A stretch of DNA of 64,000 nt from Cunninghamia lanceolata (taxonomy: Eukaryota > Streptophyta > Pinopsida > Cupressales > Cupressaceae). This document shows, one piece after another, positions 1 to 10,393 of this stretch (its first letter is position 1; every line of letters starts with the position of its first letter). The translations under genes and the position numbers were made by a program. The notes under the pieces are model-generated. The model worked only from the letters and a program-made list of their open reading frames with translations. It made no database searches and had not been told where the DNA came from. The stretch covers positions 11,116,501-11,180,500 of the forward strand of contig BSBN01000233.1 of NCBI GenBank assembly GCA_027924645.1, read 5' to 3'.

Positions 1-250
1 TTCTTATCATTACATCATATCTATCTGCACAAGTTGCCATCAGTTCTGCATATTGCACTGAAGTGGGGAAGGCAGCATCTTTTGATATACCACTATCCTT
101 GAGTATTATGGCCCTAAGGGTTGGGTTCGGACTAAAGACCCTCAATCTGAAGTCATCTCAGTCTATGTGACCTAGGTCTATATCTCTTACATCACTCCAC
201 CTAAAGTGCATCTTGGTCTATGGAGGGATTCCTTTGAATTCGTACTTCAT
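1..250 (-). pseudogene. Family P coding remnant, copy 1 (N-terminal part)
   Basis: Function unknown. Read on the minus strand from an ATG at 250-248, it gives M-K-Y-E-F-K-G-I-P-P, then a segment of the form D-I-D-L-G-H-I-D-x-D-D-F-R. The same opening and the same D-(I/M)-(D/N)-L-G-(H/Y)-(I/V)-D-x-x-D-F pattern occurs at 33452 and downstream on the minus strand (copy 2). Two in-frame stops are visible: TAG after the PP pair and TGA where a Trp is expected before DDF. The reading frame runs off the left edge of the window. Three dispersed copies in 64 kb suggest a repetitive-element protein, possibly gag-like, rather than a host gene; that is inference. Confidence 0.5.
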
Positions 251-539
251 AGCTTGGGCTCAGGTAGTCATTTAGTCTGCAAGACCGAACCTTATAAGTT
301 TGATACCTTGAGGAATCTTTTAACACACTTTTAAGATGAACTTTGATAAATCTTCTATTACCACTGATATACCCTGTTTTAAAGAATCTAATAGTTATCA
401 CTATTGCACTTACAACAATCATCATAAATACATGCAAAGGAACATTTAATGTTGCAAGAAATCCTATGAAAATTGTCATTATCTATGCATTACAACATTA
501 ACTCTATCATTTTGGCACTTTCCCTTTGAAAATTCAGTC
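251..539. other. Unassigned stretch upstream of family P copy 1
   Basis: No gene or recognised repeat was seen here. On the minus strand it lies directly upstream of the family P start codon. Confidence 0.4.
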
Positions 540-2110
540 ATTTGAATGATTTGCGCTATTTTTAGGGTCATCTGACCTACAGGTAAAAAAGTGCTGAAAT
601 TAGGGTCTGCTGACCTCAGCGGGAGAAACGTGCTTGTCTAACCCAAGGTTTTGTTACCATTCATGCTTTTTAATGTTTGCACATAATTTGATGGTTACTA
701 ACTTGCGCAGATTTTAGAGGTTGCCTACCTCCATTGGTTGTCAAGTCAGTCAGTTGTGATTTAGCGCAAATCCTATTGATATCATTTGTATTACATTTGC
801 ACAGGATTTGGCTTGGTCTGATTTGCGCGAGTTTTGGTTGCTACTGACCAAGTCAGTGGGAGAGTGTTAAAGCGCGGGGTCAGACAGGATTATTTTTAGT
901 GCAAGGCTGATGTATTTTTTCCAGTAGGTTTTTGAGATGCCACCGACTTGGCGGGGAAATTTGAGGTGTCTAACCAAGTCAGAGATGAGATCTTTTAGTG
1001 CAAGGTCAGCGCATGGGGTTTTTGGCGCAAAATAGCTTTCAAGGTTTGTGGGGTTTTGAGGTCCTTCCAACTTAATCAGAGAAATGCAACATGGGGAGGT
1101 AGGTCGGAGATCGATGTTTTTAGCTTATGACGGTTTTGAAAATGTAGCGTGAGTTTTAGAGGTCAATGACTGACTAGAGAATTGACAAGTTTATAGGTCA
1201 GTCGGACCTCATTTTGCTGTTAAGAATTGAATGTGTCCTCAGCAAAATTTGTCTATGTATTTAGTCTTTTTCCAGCTTTCGATAAGAAATCCTAACGGGG
1301 TTTCAACGAAGAACAAACAATCCATGCATAGAAACCCTAGCTTAGAAACCCTAAGAATGTTCATTTTAGAAAGACAAACATTCAGTAAAACCCTAATTAC
1401 ATGCAGTGAAAGCTTGAAGGACAAGGTTTGGAACCCTACCTGGTAAATGTGGAAGGTCCATCTGGACTGTGCACGCAGGTTACATTTTCAAACTTGGGTA
1501 GATTGTTAGCAAGAGTGTTCAAATTTCCAAACAGAGCTCCAGAAATCCTATCGAATGTAAAAGAAATGGTTTAAAACAGAGGATTTGTCCCTTTTATCCC
1601 CTAGCTAAATCACCATTAATGCACAGTGTACGATTGTCAGTTTTAGGATTTCTAGCGTGATTTCTCCCTAGCTTAGACTTGGCGGGGAAATAGGGTGCAT
1701 CAGACCTAGTCGGTGAGGGACTTTTTCAGCACTAAGACTTATAAATTCAATTTTTACGATTTGTGGGCATTTAAGGTTCCTCCAACTTGCGGGCATTTAA
1801 GGTTCCTCTGACTTGCAGGTATTTTGGGTTCCTCCAACTTAGTCGGTGATTGATCGATTTACCGCAAGTCAGAGATAGTTGATTCTAGCGCAGAAGTCCA
1901 TTAGAGAGGAAATTAGCACTAAAGTCGGTGACAACGGATTTTAGCTCCAGGTCAGTTGGAAGACAATCTAGCGCAATGGTCAGACAAATAGGAATTTAGT
2001 GCAAAGGTCGATTGGAGGGCAATCTAGCGCAAAAGGGATGTAAAAAACCAAGCTAGTAGATATTTGAAGTGATTTCTCAATATTATCATTCAATCAAGGT
2101 CAAAATGCCC
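540..2110. repeat. Motif-rich unclassified repeat (TGCGC/GCGCA words)
   Basis: No credible reading frame. The stretch repeatedly uses a small set of words: GCGC-containing hexamers such as TTGCGC or AGCGCA occur near 551, 705, 763, 823, 870, 1023, 1894, 1973 and 2022, alternating with GGTCAG, TCAGTC and TCTGACC. A three-unit short tandem repeat lies at 1765-1841. This patchwork resembles the promoter part of a long LTR, but no paired copy or LTR ends were identified. Confidence 0.35.
1765..1841. repeat. Short tandem repeat, 3 units of about 26 bp
   Basis: Units at 1765-1790, 1791-1816 and 1817-1841 share GGGCATTTAAGGTTCCTC followed by CAACTTGC or a close variant. Units one and two differ at two positions near their ends; unit three is more diverged. 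A single related unit lies near 1048-1072. Confidence 0.7.
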
Positions 2111-2466
2111 TTTTACCACTTAACCACTTGGGAGATGAAAAAGATCTAATTGACACCCTAAGCCAAATCAAAAGAGGGGGTCCTCATTTTTTGAGTGGGG
2201 CGTGTGTGCGAGGCACAACACATGGAAGGAATTTATTCATCACAGGCCACTTTGAGGGGACAACCTCCTTTGATCAAGCTCAATATAATAAATCCATGGA
2301 TGCCTCCATTGGCCTCAACATGTGCTTATATACTAAGTCTAATCTAAACAACTATTACTTACCATGAATGTGGGATAATACAATATGCTCACGGGACGAC
2401 TTACAAAGCATATGTGTCCAAATGTAATATACTAACAAAGTAAAGAGAAGGGTTAAACATAGGTTC
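2111..2466. other. Unassigned stretch
   Basis: A 79-codon open frame at 2128-2367 (plus) has no recognisable motif and is not called as a gene. Nothing else was seen. Confidence 0.35.
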
Positions 2467-3790
2467 CTAACAAATGAAACTCTCCATGCTGATGACATCA
2501 TCAGGATATTCACAAAAGGGCATCTGGATATTAAGTTAGCATCCAGATATTAAAAATTAACATCCATGTAGATGATGGTTTTTTCATGTTGCAACGGTAT
2601 ATTTGACAGGTGTATATCTGGATATCAAGATTATGAAGGCTCTTGTGTTCCATTTAGATATATCATCCAGACATTTACGAATGTGTAGACCCAACTGTAT
2701 CTAGATATCGCATAGCCTACAGACCACTGAAGCTGACATCATGTTCCCACTATGTGGCTCTGAGATGATGACACATGGACATCCATATGCCTGTTGACCA
2801 CAACTTTGACCATGAATATCTCCCTCATCCTGAGGAATTTCTACATGATCCAAAAGGTAAAATTGCTTAGAATTTCCTCCTCTTTCATTTGGCAAGCTTT
2901 TCAAGGAATATTCCCACTTTGAAAATATGATCCAAATTTCATGATCCGGATATGGATATGCACATCTAGATATCAAGATCGTGGCTGACTGAAGATGAAT
3001 ATGCAGACTCAGCCAACAAGACACATCAGTGGCCAACATGAAGTGTTGTAAAAGATTTCAAAGGTAGATATTCCACATTGATTGTTGCAGGTGAGTGATT
3101 TAGCTACTCGCATTAAAGACTCAAAATATCTTCCAGTTGCTCAATGGATCAAGATATTTTCTACAATGAATTCTTACAGATAGACGTCCCTTGTGAAGAG
3201 GAAATATCTCTAATAGACCATGGGTACATTCATTACAATAGGTAATGGTGCTCCTTGTAAATGCTATATAAAGCATGAAATGTAATATATTCAGGTTGGC
3301 TTTTGGTTTTCCAAACCATATCTCTTGTAATTGTAAGTGCATCTATGATAATAGAAATCATATTTTTACCTTCTCATGAATGACTTTTTTCTCTATGTAT
3401 TTTTTTTCTTGATCCCTATCTATGAATGCAACTTTCCTCTTGGATTTCATTTAGTTTATCTTACCTCTGCAAGTAGTTCATGATTTGTATATGTTGGTCT
3501 GTTGGATATTATTGTTCTCTGCATACATGGTTGTCTGAGGGCCTTCCCATATTCAAACCTGGTGTATCACTTCCCTTTACTTTTAGTTTTACTTTCTCTT
3601 TCTCTTTTCACAAATAGGTGGATAGATTAGGTTTAGTCTTAGGATCGCTGAATTTCTCTCATTTAGCAAAGGAACCAACCTCTCTAGAGATTTTGCCTCC
3701 TTGTAGGGTCCCACACCTGGAGGTCATCTCAATGTTTCACTAGATTGTTGGAGCCCTAAAAGCCTTCAACACTGGGTGCAAATCTATGTG
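2467..3790 (+). mobile_element. Candidate solo LTR or LTR-like unit, unclassified
   Basis: This stretch has the layout of an LTR read on the plus strand. First comes a block (2520-2990) with at least six variants of the palindrome ATCTRGATATC, then a TATA box (CTATATAAAG, 3264-3273), then a T-rich transcribed-looking segment. It abuts the point near 3800 where homology between element C and element D stops, so it may be what truncated C. I could not find a second copy, terminal TG/CA or a target-site duplication, so the boundaries are guesses. Confidence 0.3.
3264..3273 (+). promoter_or_regulatory. TATA box in candidate LTR
   Basis: CTATATAAAG, a good plant TATA box, preceded by a palindrome-rich block and followed by about 90 bp with no ATG-initiated frame of note. 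Confidence 0.45.
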
Positions 3791-3876
3791 ACAGTAGGAA
3801 TAGAGCTCTTGCAAAGCCCATGCCCCCAGACGTGACATGTACTTTACAATCACCAAATGTTCCCACAAACATATTC

Positions 3877-4631
3877 CTGCAAGAAAAGAGGTTAGAAATC
3901 TTTCCATAAGATAATAATTGCATCACATGATCAAAAGCAATGCATGAAAATAACCACATCAAAAAGCCAAGGTTACACTACAGATTTAGAAACTAAGTAT
4001 AACCATGGGGCTATACTACAAGATCTTTGAATTGAATGTAAATGAGGTGAGATTCAAAGATAAACAAAGTGCACGGAGCAGCTATATTGTTATAGTTTGT
4101 TAGTGCGATAAGACAACATCAAAATATCACACAAAATGATTCTACTAGCCAAGTGTCAGATAATATATATCAACCCCATCGCCATGTATGGACTCGGTCC
4201 ATTTTTTGATTTCTCGCTGAAGGGACACTTGGTCCTTATCAGTATTATTTGTTTTTCATCATCTGCCAGCTAGATAGAACCACTAGAGGAAGGTAAACAA
4301 TAAATCAAGAGAGGAGAATGAGTGCCTTAGGGACAGTCATGTAGGAGGGTGCCCCCAAGTCACAAACTACAACACTATGTCCTTAAGACACAACACACAA
4401 CAATGAAAATAGAGGAGAAGCAATATAGAAGAATGATGATACAAATAGAAGAAGGTCACAATAGAGGTCGTCTCCTGGTATCCTTGACCTTACAAGAGAA
4501 TCAAGGGTCATCCTAGGAGGCCTAAACAACACATAACACATCACAGGGGGAACACAACACGAGAGGGGAGGTCACATAAATGAGCAAATAATGCCACAAC
4601 ATAGGTGACCACCAAGGTTAGAAATACTTAC
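3877..4631 (-). other. Candidate intron of element C (755 bp)
   Basis: On the minus strand, AGGTAAGT places a consensus 5' splice site with its G at 4631, and a pyrimidine run ending TTTTCTTGCAG places a 3' splice site at 3877. Element D has both sites in the homologous places (45014 and 44297, 718 bp). The donor lies about 220 bp past the gag stop codon. Ogre elements are known to carry an intron, though there it sits within the coding region between protease and RT; use of this one is inferred. Confidence 0.5.
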
Positions 4632-4855
4632 CTATAAGCAAAACTGGTCTAGAATTTGAAATTTGTGAGCATCTTAGAGAGATGCTCCATCAAGTTTTGT
4701 GTAAAGTTTGAGTGGTTCACCTTAGATTGTACTTTGTTCTCAGAATATCCATGCGGTGCTTGTTTTTCATATCCTTGTATATGTGATATCTTTTGTTGCT
4801 TGTGAGGAGGAGAACCACTATTATTTCCAACTGATGATAGTCATCTTACTCTTTT

Positions 4856-7211
4856 CTAATTTTTAGCTAGCTTATTTTGTTGAGTTCGTCTATCATTATC
4901 TTGCACAGTTTCAATCTTTTCTTTTGTTATGATCTGTTGCTTTGATTGTTCTAGTTGTTTTTCCAATTCATTTTGGTTATCTCCCGATCCTTGAAGGGAT
5001 AACGAGGGAGGAACCTCATCATAAATTCCATTTCTATGTGGATGAGGTGGGTTATCAAACTTTTCCTTGTCCACATCTATTGTAGCAATTATCTCATCGT
5101 AGTTCAGATAGTCATCTTCTATTTCGAGTGTGTTTTGTTCCATCATGTTATTATTGGTATGCTTACGGAAAGGATTAGTAAAGATTTGTGAATTCTAATT
5201 TGAAGGAGCAACCGACTTATTTCCATTATCATTCATGCCAAATACCTATATAACATTCAAATCGATGAGGTCTTGTATGTGATGTTTAAGACACACATCG
5301 TTCGGTATCGTGTCCTTGTTGTCGACGATAGTGACAAAAAGCATTAGAATCAAAATAAGGTCCTTGCATTCTACTAGGATCCAATGGTTTAATCAAAGGA
5401 AGCTTTACGAGATTATTACTCACAACATGATTCATGATAGAATGATAGGATTTAGATATTGGAGTGAATTTTCTTTGCTGAAACTGAGTCTTTTTTGGAT
5501 TATTAATAGCAGATACTTGTGAAAATTTGTTTGAATTCAGTCCATTAACCTTGATGAAACTATTATTATTCCTCTTAAAGTTTTTTTGTTAAGGTCCACC
5601 CATGGATTGACCAACTTGAGCCAATGAGTTTTGGTTTTCATACTGACTAGACGAAAGATGATAATCATGAAGGGCAGTGCATAAATGTTGAAAAGAGTTA
5701 TACTTCATCAAAATAATCTTATCATGGATGTTAGGTTTTAGATTTGTAATAAACACCTTTTGAACATTCGTATCCTTCATCTGATATTGAATTTGCACAT
5801 AGAGTCCTTGATATCGACTAATAAACTCAGTTAACTTCTCTTTTGGACCTTGTTTGCAATGAATTAAATCAATCAAAGAGACTTGAGGTCCAATGTTTTC
5901 TTTAAAATATTGTAAAAATTGATCAACTAGATATGAAAAAGAGTGTATTGAATTCAGAGGCAAAGAGAAAAACCATTCTAAAGCAATATCCTTAAGAGAT
6001 CGCAGGAATTTTTTTGTTAACAAGTCCTCTTCAAAGTAAAAATCACTACACATTAGGATCACCTTTTCCACCATATTTTTTAAAGCGAGGAGTCTCAAAC
6101 CTCTCAGGCATAGGAGTTCTCAAGATTGCATTAGATAGGGGATTACAAGCATGATAGGTTGGTATATTAGGTTGTGAAGAATTTGTCAAATTTGTCACCT
6201 TATTTTGTAAAGAAGTCATGCCTTGCAAAAGTTGGTTTAAGATGGCATCATTAGGAGATGCGGTTTGTTGTGAGCAATTGGAACCAAAGTGTGGAGGTGA
6301 TTGAGGATGAGTATTGACAAGAAAAGGCTATGAATAGGTGAGTGGTGGTTGAATATAGTGATAAGTGGAAGTTGGTTGTGAATAGTTGCATGTAAGAGGT
6401 GGTTGAGAATAAGTGGGATGGAGAGGTGGTTGAGAGTAATTATTCATGAAAGAAGTCACCTTAGGTGCCCGGTTTTGATAGTTAAATGCCACATCTTTGT
6501 AATTTTGTGAATTAGTGCCATTAGATACTCCAATAGCAGTGGTAGAATTATTACAATAATTTGCATTAGTGGTTAAAATTGTTGATGTAAATGTAGATAT
6601 TCCCATAGTCAGAATAGGTGTCGATACTTGCATGTGAGACAGTGACGACATGTTATTAATACCATTCGCACATTCTGTTACCATCATAACATTATTGTGT
6701 ACTTTATGCATTAAACTTTGAATAAAATTAATACCATCTTGTCCTTCTTTTATCAACTCTCCTATGTTGTGAATCACAGGTATAGCTTCTTCTGCTATCC
6801 TTTCATTTTCAACAAATGCTTGAAAATTGACTAATTCTTTGTCAAGTTTGTTTATTTGCTCATTAGGTACATGTGTTACCACCTCAATAGTGTCATCAAT
6901 GTCATGAAATATTTGATCTTCCATAATGGTTGTATGAGGTATAATGTCTTGCAAAATTTGTGTATTTGCTTTTGTAAATAAGGTGTGAACAGTGGATTTT
7001 CAAAGGTAGGAATACCATTTTCTTCAGGAGCACTAGATCCCATGAGTCTTCTAATTATTCTTAAAGGGATATTTCTATTAGGGAAAAATGTTATAATACT
7101 CATATAATAGAATGTAACACTCAATGCACAAATTAATAGAACAAACCCAAGGAGCAAGGTATGTTTAGGATCCAAAATGCTTGATTTTTCACCTTTTTCA
7201 CAATTTTTCAA
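4856..7211 (-). pseudogene. gag: Gag of element C (Tat/Ogre-like), broken
   Basis: Structural capsid protein of an LTR retrotransposon. The likely start is the ATG at 7043 (M-G-S-S-A-P-E-E), conserved in element D; the frame is open upstream to 7211 and encodes a hydrophobic stretch. Then come an acidic region, a Gln/Pro/Tyr spacer with repeated Y-S-Q-P-P-L units (about 6330-6460), the Retrotrans_gag-type domain (about 6110-5600, with P-E-R-F-E-T-P-R-F, E-W-F-F-S-L-P and K-E-K-L-T-E-F) and a Cys/His cluster with G-H-D-T-E-R-C-x-C-L-K-H (about 5340-5270). The C-terminus is K-L-A-K-N, stop at 4858-4856. Frameshifts, for example near 6050-6100 and 6330, break it. No protease follows. Confidence 0.75.
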
Positions 7212-7570
7212 TGCAAATGACTAACATAAGAGGTGTTGTGAGGAAATCGATGAGGGGAAGAAAATAATATGTATAATATAAGTCCAATAAACCAATAATA
7301 TCCTTCACAACACAACTTTAGTGCAGATCTATAATGATGACAAGTCAAAACCTAGTGAAAATACACACAAAAATGTGATTTTTCATCAATTTTCAATGTA
7401 AATGCCTAATATAAAGGGTGTTGTGAGAGATTTGAAGAGGGGAAGAAGATTATAACCTTGATAACAGCCAAATAGTGTAGGAAAATCCTTCACAACATGT
7501 CTATGATGCAATTCTAGAGAGACGATAATAAGGCCAAATCTAGTGAAAATGCAAGGTTTTCAAACCCTAG
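7205..7570 (-). repeat. Leader tandem repeats of element C, 2 units of about 185 bp
   Basis: Units start near 7205 and 7391 with TTTTCAATG. Each contains GTGTTGTGAG and, about 90 bp further on, CCTTCACAACA, which are complementary. Element D has about four such units in the same place, between LTR and gag. Confidence 0.65.
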
Positions 7571-8000
7571 ACATGAAATTTTGCAAGAAAGACACTATGA
7601 TGAAAAACCATAGGTAGAAATAAGTCTGAAATGAGTATTTAAAATAGTAGTAAAGTCTGAAACAATATTTTAACCACAAACCCTAGCTAATGCATAAACT
7701 AGGTTATATGAAAAATGTACAATTTCAAGCAATTTTTACAAATTTAATCATGAAAATGCAATGTAAATTAATGATGAATGATGAATTTCTGTAATCTAAA
7801 TCAGATCTGATGATAACAACAAAAATTAAATGAAATTATATCCAAATTAATTCAAATTATTTGAAAATGCAAGCTAAAAATGCCAATTTTTTCCAATTTT
7901 TCCAATTTTTTGTAATTTTTCAAATGCAATAATATGAAAATGAAATGAATGAATGAAATGAATACAAGTATGAAGTACAACACTTAGAAAGGTGAAAAAT
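7571..8000 (-). other. AT-rich leader of element C
   Basis: Non-coding, A+T rich, with long T and AAATT runs. It lies between the leader repeats and the insertion point of element J. It matches in character the stretch between leader repeats and 5' LTR in element D (48250-48890). Confidence 0.5.
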
Positions 8001-8005
8001 TCATT

Positions 8006-8551
8006 TGATGCAAGAACTTCTGGAGATCATAACTTTTGACTCAGATGTGGGCTTTTTATGAGATTTTATGGGTGGATGCGTTATGAGGTGCAAAGTGGTT
8101 TCACAACTAACCCTAGTGGGTTGGACCCTGTCTTGGCACTTTTTTGGGGCTTGAAACTTTCATCTTGGCCCTCACAATGGCAATTTAGTGTTGTTTTTCT
8201 AGATTTTTAAAAAGTTGCTTTTGTAATAAATCAAAACTCATGTTTCGAATTTAGAATATTAGTTGGCATTTCATCCTACCTTAGTTTTAGGAATCTTTTG
8301 GAAAAGAAAATAGGATTTTCAAGATATGATTGTAAAATTACCTAAAATGGCAAAATCTGACAATTGCCGAAATCTACCAAAAAAAGTAATTTTTTTTTAT
8401 TTTTTTGTTTTTCTTGGATATAAGAGAGTTTTCTCTCATTGTAGCAGCATAGTTGATGAATAGAAGTTTTTTTATGTTCTAGTCTTCAAATCTTTGGCTC
8501 TCACATGATTAATGGCAAAATTGTATTGAGTGTATGTTGTGTGCTACATCA
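8006..8551 (+). repeat. 5' LTR of element J
   Basis: 546 bp. Aligns over its whole length with 9826-10367; many single-base differences show an old insertion. Confidence 0.92.
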
Positions 8552-8553
8552 TC

Positions 8554-8565
8554 TAGTATCAGAGC
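8554..8565 (+). other. Primer-binding site of element J
   Basis: TAGTATCAGAGC, two bases after the LTR end; one mismatch to the initiator-Met tRNA complement. Confidence 0.8.
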
Positions 8566-8709
8566 AGGTTGATCTTAAGTGTGCAGAGTATGCACCAGGA
8601 CTGAGAGGAGTTTGTGAAGCAAATTATTTTCCTACATGTTGAAGTATGAGAAATTTTTGTAATTGCAAAAAGAAAATTGATTTTGTGAGATAAATGTTCA
8701 TTGTCCTCC

Positions 8710-8971
8710 AGCAGAGATAAAATCTGGGTAGAAGGTATACATACTTCTTCCACTGCGAGAAAGTACATAGAAGAGGTCTTGAAGAGGTTCATCTTCTAGA
8801 GTCTTTGTTGGGTAGAGGAGAGTTAAATTTGTGTGAGATATGTTGGCTGTGCTGCATCAGAGATAAAGCTGGGTAGAAGGTGTAGAGACTTCTTCCATTG
8901 AGAGAAAGTGGGTAGAAGAGGTCTTGGAGAGGTGCATCTTCCAAAGTGTTTTGTTGGGTAGAGGATAGTTA
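8710..8971 (+). repeat. Tandem duplication inside element J (period about 147 bp)
   Basis: 8710-8824 and 8857-8971 share AGAGATAAA, CTGGGTAGAAGGT, CTTCTTCCA, GAGAAAGT, AGAAGAGGTCTTG and TTGTTGGGTAGAGGA in order. Confidence 0.75.
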
Positions 8972-9120
8972 TGAGTGAGTTTTTTTTGTAGAGAGGACCT
9001 GTAACTGTAGAGAGCATTGGCTCTAAAGTGTTTATGTGTGCAGGTTGTAGAAATTGCATATTGAGAATGAGTGAAATGTTTTCGAAGAAGAGGATGAGAT
9101 GGGTCATGAAGTAACCTATA

Positions 9121-9761
9121 ATGATTTCATGTATAGAAAAGTGGGAAAGAAAGTTTACGGATAATCTTAATGAAGAGTTGATAAGACTTCATGATATAGT
9201 GGATCTATTAAAAGCTGAAATGAATAGAGGAAATGTTGATAATAAAAGGTGTGAGAAAGAATGTCATGAAAGTGGCATGAAAGAGAAAAACACATGGTTG
9301 CTATTGAAACATACCTTTTCAAAGGCATGGATGAGATTGCAATAGAGAAGAGTGATAATGAAAACCTTATTTTACCTAACATTGTTTTGTTTGCAGATAA
9401 AGAGGAACATAAAAACAAAGAAGTGGAAGTCCTCAAGAATAATGAAAAAGAAGAAAAGAATGAGTTTGTAGTAGGAACATGTCTATTGGAAAGCACAAAT
9501 AGTGAGATAAAAGAGGTTGTAGAGGAAGCTACAGGAGAGATTTGGTGGAGGTGGTTGGTTAGTGGTGGGTTGGATCCCACGAAGAAGGAGAGGAGAGGGG
9601 AAATAATTTGGCAGAGGAAGACAATATTTGGTGGATGCAAATCTACGAGAGGAGAGAAGAATGAAGTGCATATTTGTTTGAGGAGAGTGAAGCTTGTTCT
9701 AGAAAGATGCTGGAAAAAGAGGGAAAAAAAGAGAAGAATGAAGTGTAAAGGTTGGATCTAG
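9121..9761 (+). CDS. Possible coding remnant in element J, product unknown
   Basis: Two overlapping frames, 9121-9345 (74 codons) and 9294-9761 (155 codons). The first is charged and heptad-like; the second is rich in Glu/Lys and ends in a basic tail K-K-R-E-K-K-R-R-M-K. No known domain was recognised. The two frames may be one original gene with a frameshift near 9300-9345, possibly a captured host fragment, or simply purine-rich non-coding DNA. Confidence 0.2.
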
Positions 9762-9825
9762 TCGAGTGGTAGCAGTTCAAAGACACTCACTTGCAGGAGC
9801 TGCGTTCTTTTCAACAAGAGGAGAA

Positions 9826-10367
9826 TGATGCAAGAACTTCCGGAGATCATAACTTTTGACTCGGATGTGGGTTTTCTACGAGATTTTACAGGTGGATGCA
9901 TTATGAGGTGCAAAGTGGTTTTGCAACCACCCTAGTGGGGTGGACCCCATCTTGGCACTTTTTCAGGGCTTGAAACTTTCATCTTGGCCCTCAAAATGGC
10001 AATTTACTATTTTTTCTAGATTTTTAAAAAGTTACTTTTGTAATAAGTCAAAACTCATGTTTTGAATTTAGAATATTAGTTGGCATTTCATCCTACCTTA
10101 GTTTTAGGAAGCTTTTGGAAAAACAAATAGGATTTTCAAGATATGATTGTAAAATTACCTAAAATGGCAAAATCTAACAATTGTCAAAATCTGCCAAAAA
10201 AGGTAATTTTTTTTATTTTTTTGTTTTTCTTGGATATAAGAGAGTTTTCTCTCATTGTAGCAGTAGAGTTGATGAATAGAAGTTTTTTTATGTTCCAATC
10301 TTCAAATCTTTGGCTCTCACATGATTAATGGCAAAATTGTATTGAGTGTATGTTGTGTGCTGCATCA
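9826..10367 (+). repeat. 3' LTR of element J
   Basis: 542 bp, preceded by a purine tract and followed by the TCATT duplication at 10368-10372. Confidence 0.92.
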
Positions 10368-10393
10368 TCATTAATAACACAGGTTCACCAAAA

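Larger units (their letters stand above)
8006..10367 (+). mobile_element. Element J: short non-autonomous LTR retrotransposon
   Basis: Two direct repeats (8006-8551 and 9826-10367), starting TGATGCAAGAACTTC and ending in CATCA, enclose 1274 bp. The 5-bp target duplication TCATT lies at 8001-8005 and 10368-10372. A primer-binding site TAGTATCAGAGC (8554-8565; initiator-Met tRNA type, consensus TGGTATCAGAGC) follows the left LTR. A purine tract ending AAGAGGAGAA (9816-9825) precedes the right LTR. No gag, RT or integrase is present. Size is between TRIM and LARD classes. It sits in the leader of element C, 21 bp from the LTR-proximal TSD end to C's LTR. Confidence 0.92.

Noticed and set aside
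4856..5146. The 96-codon frame as a separate gene
   Set aside because: It is the C-terminal part of element C's gag; its terminal K-L-A-K-N stop is shared with element D.
8340..8480. Open frames inside the J LTRs (also 10143-10328)
   Set aside because: They repeat in both LTRs, have stops in one copy, and encode low-complexity Phe-rich sequence.
9167..9671. Minus-strand Ser/Pro/Phe-rich frames opposite the J internal frame
   Set aside because: Antisense of a purine-rich strand; no motif.
9755..9800. tRNA-like A/B box words (TAGTCGAGTGGTAGC, AGTTCAAAGAC)
   Set aside because: No cloverleaf can be formed and the stretch lies just before element J's purine tract; chance similarity.
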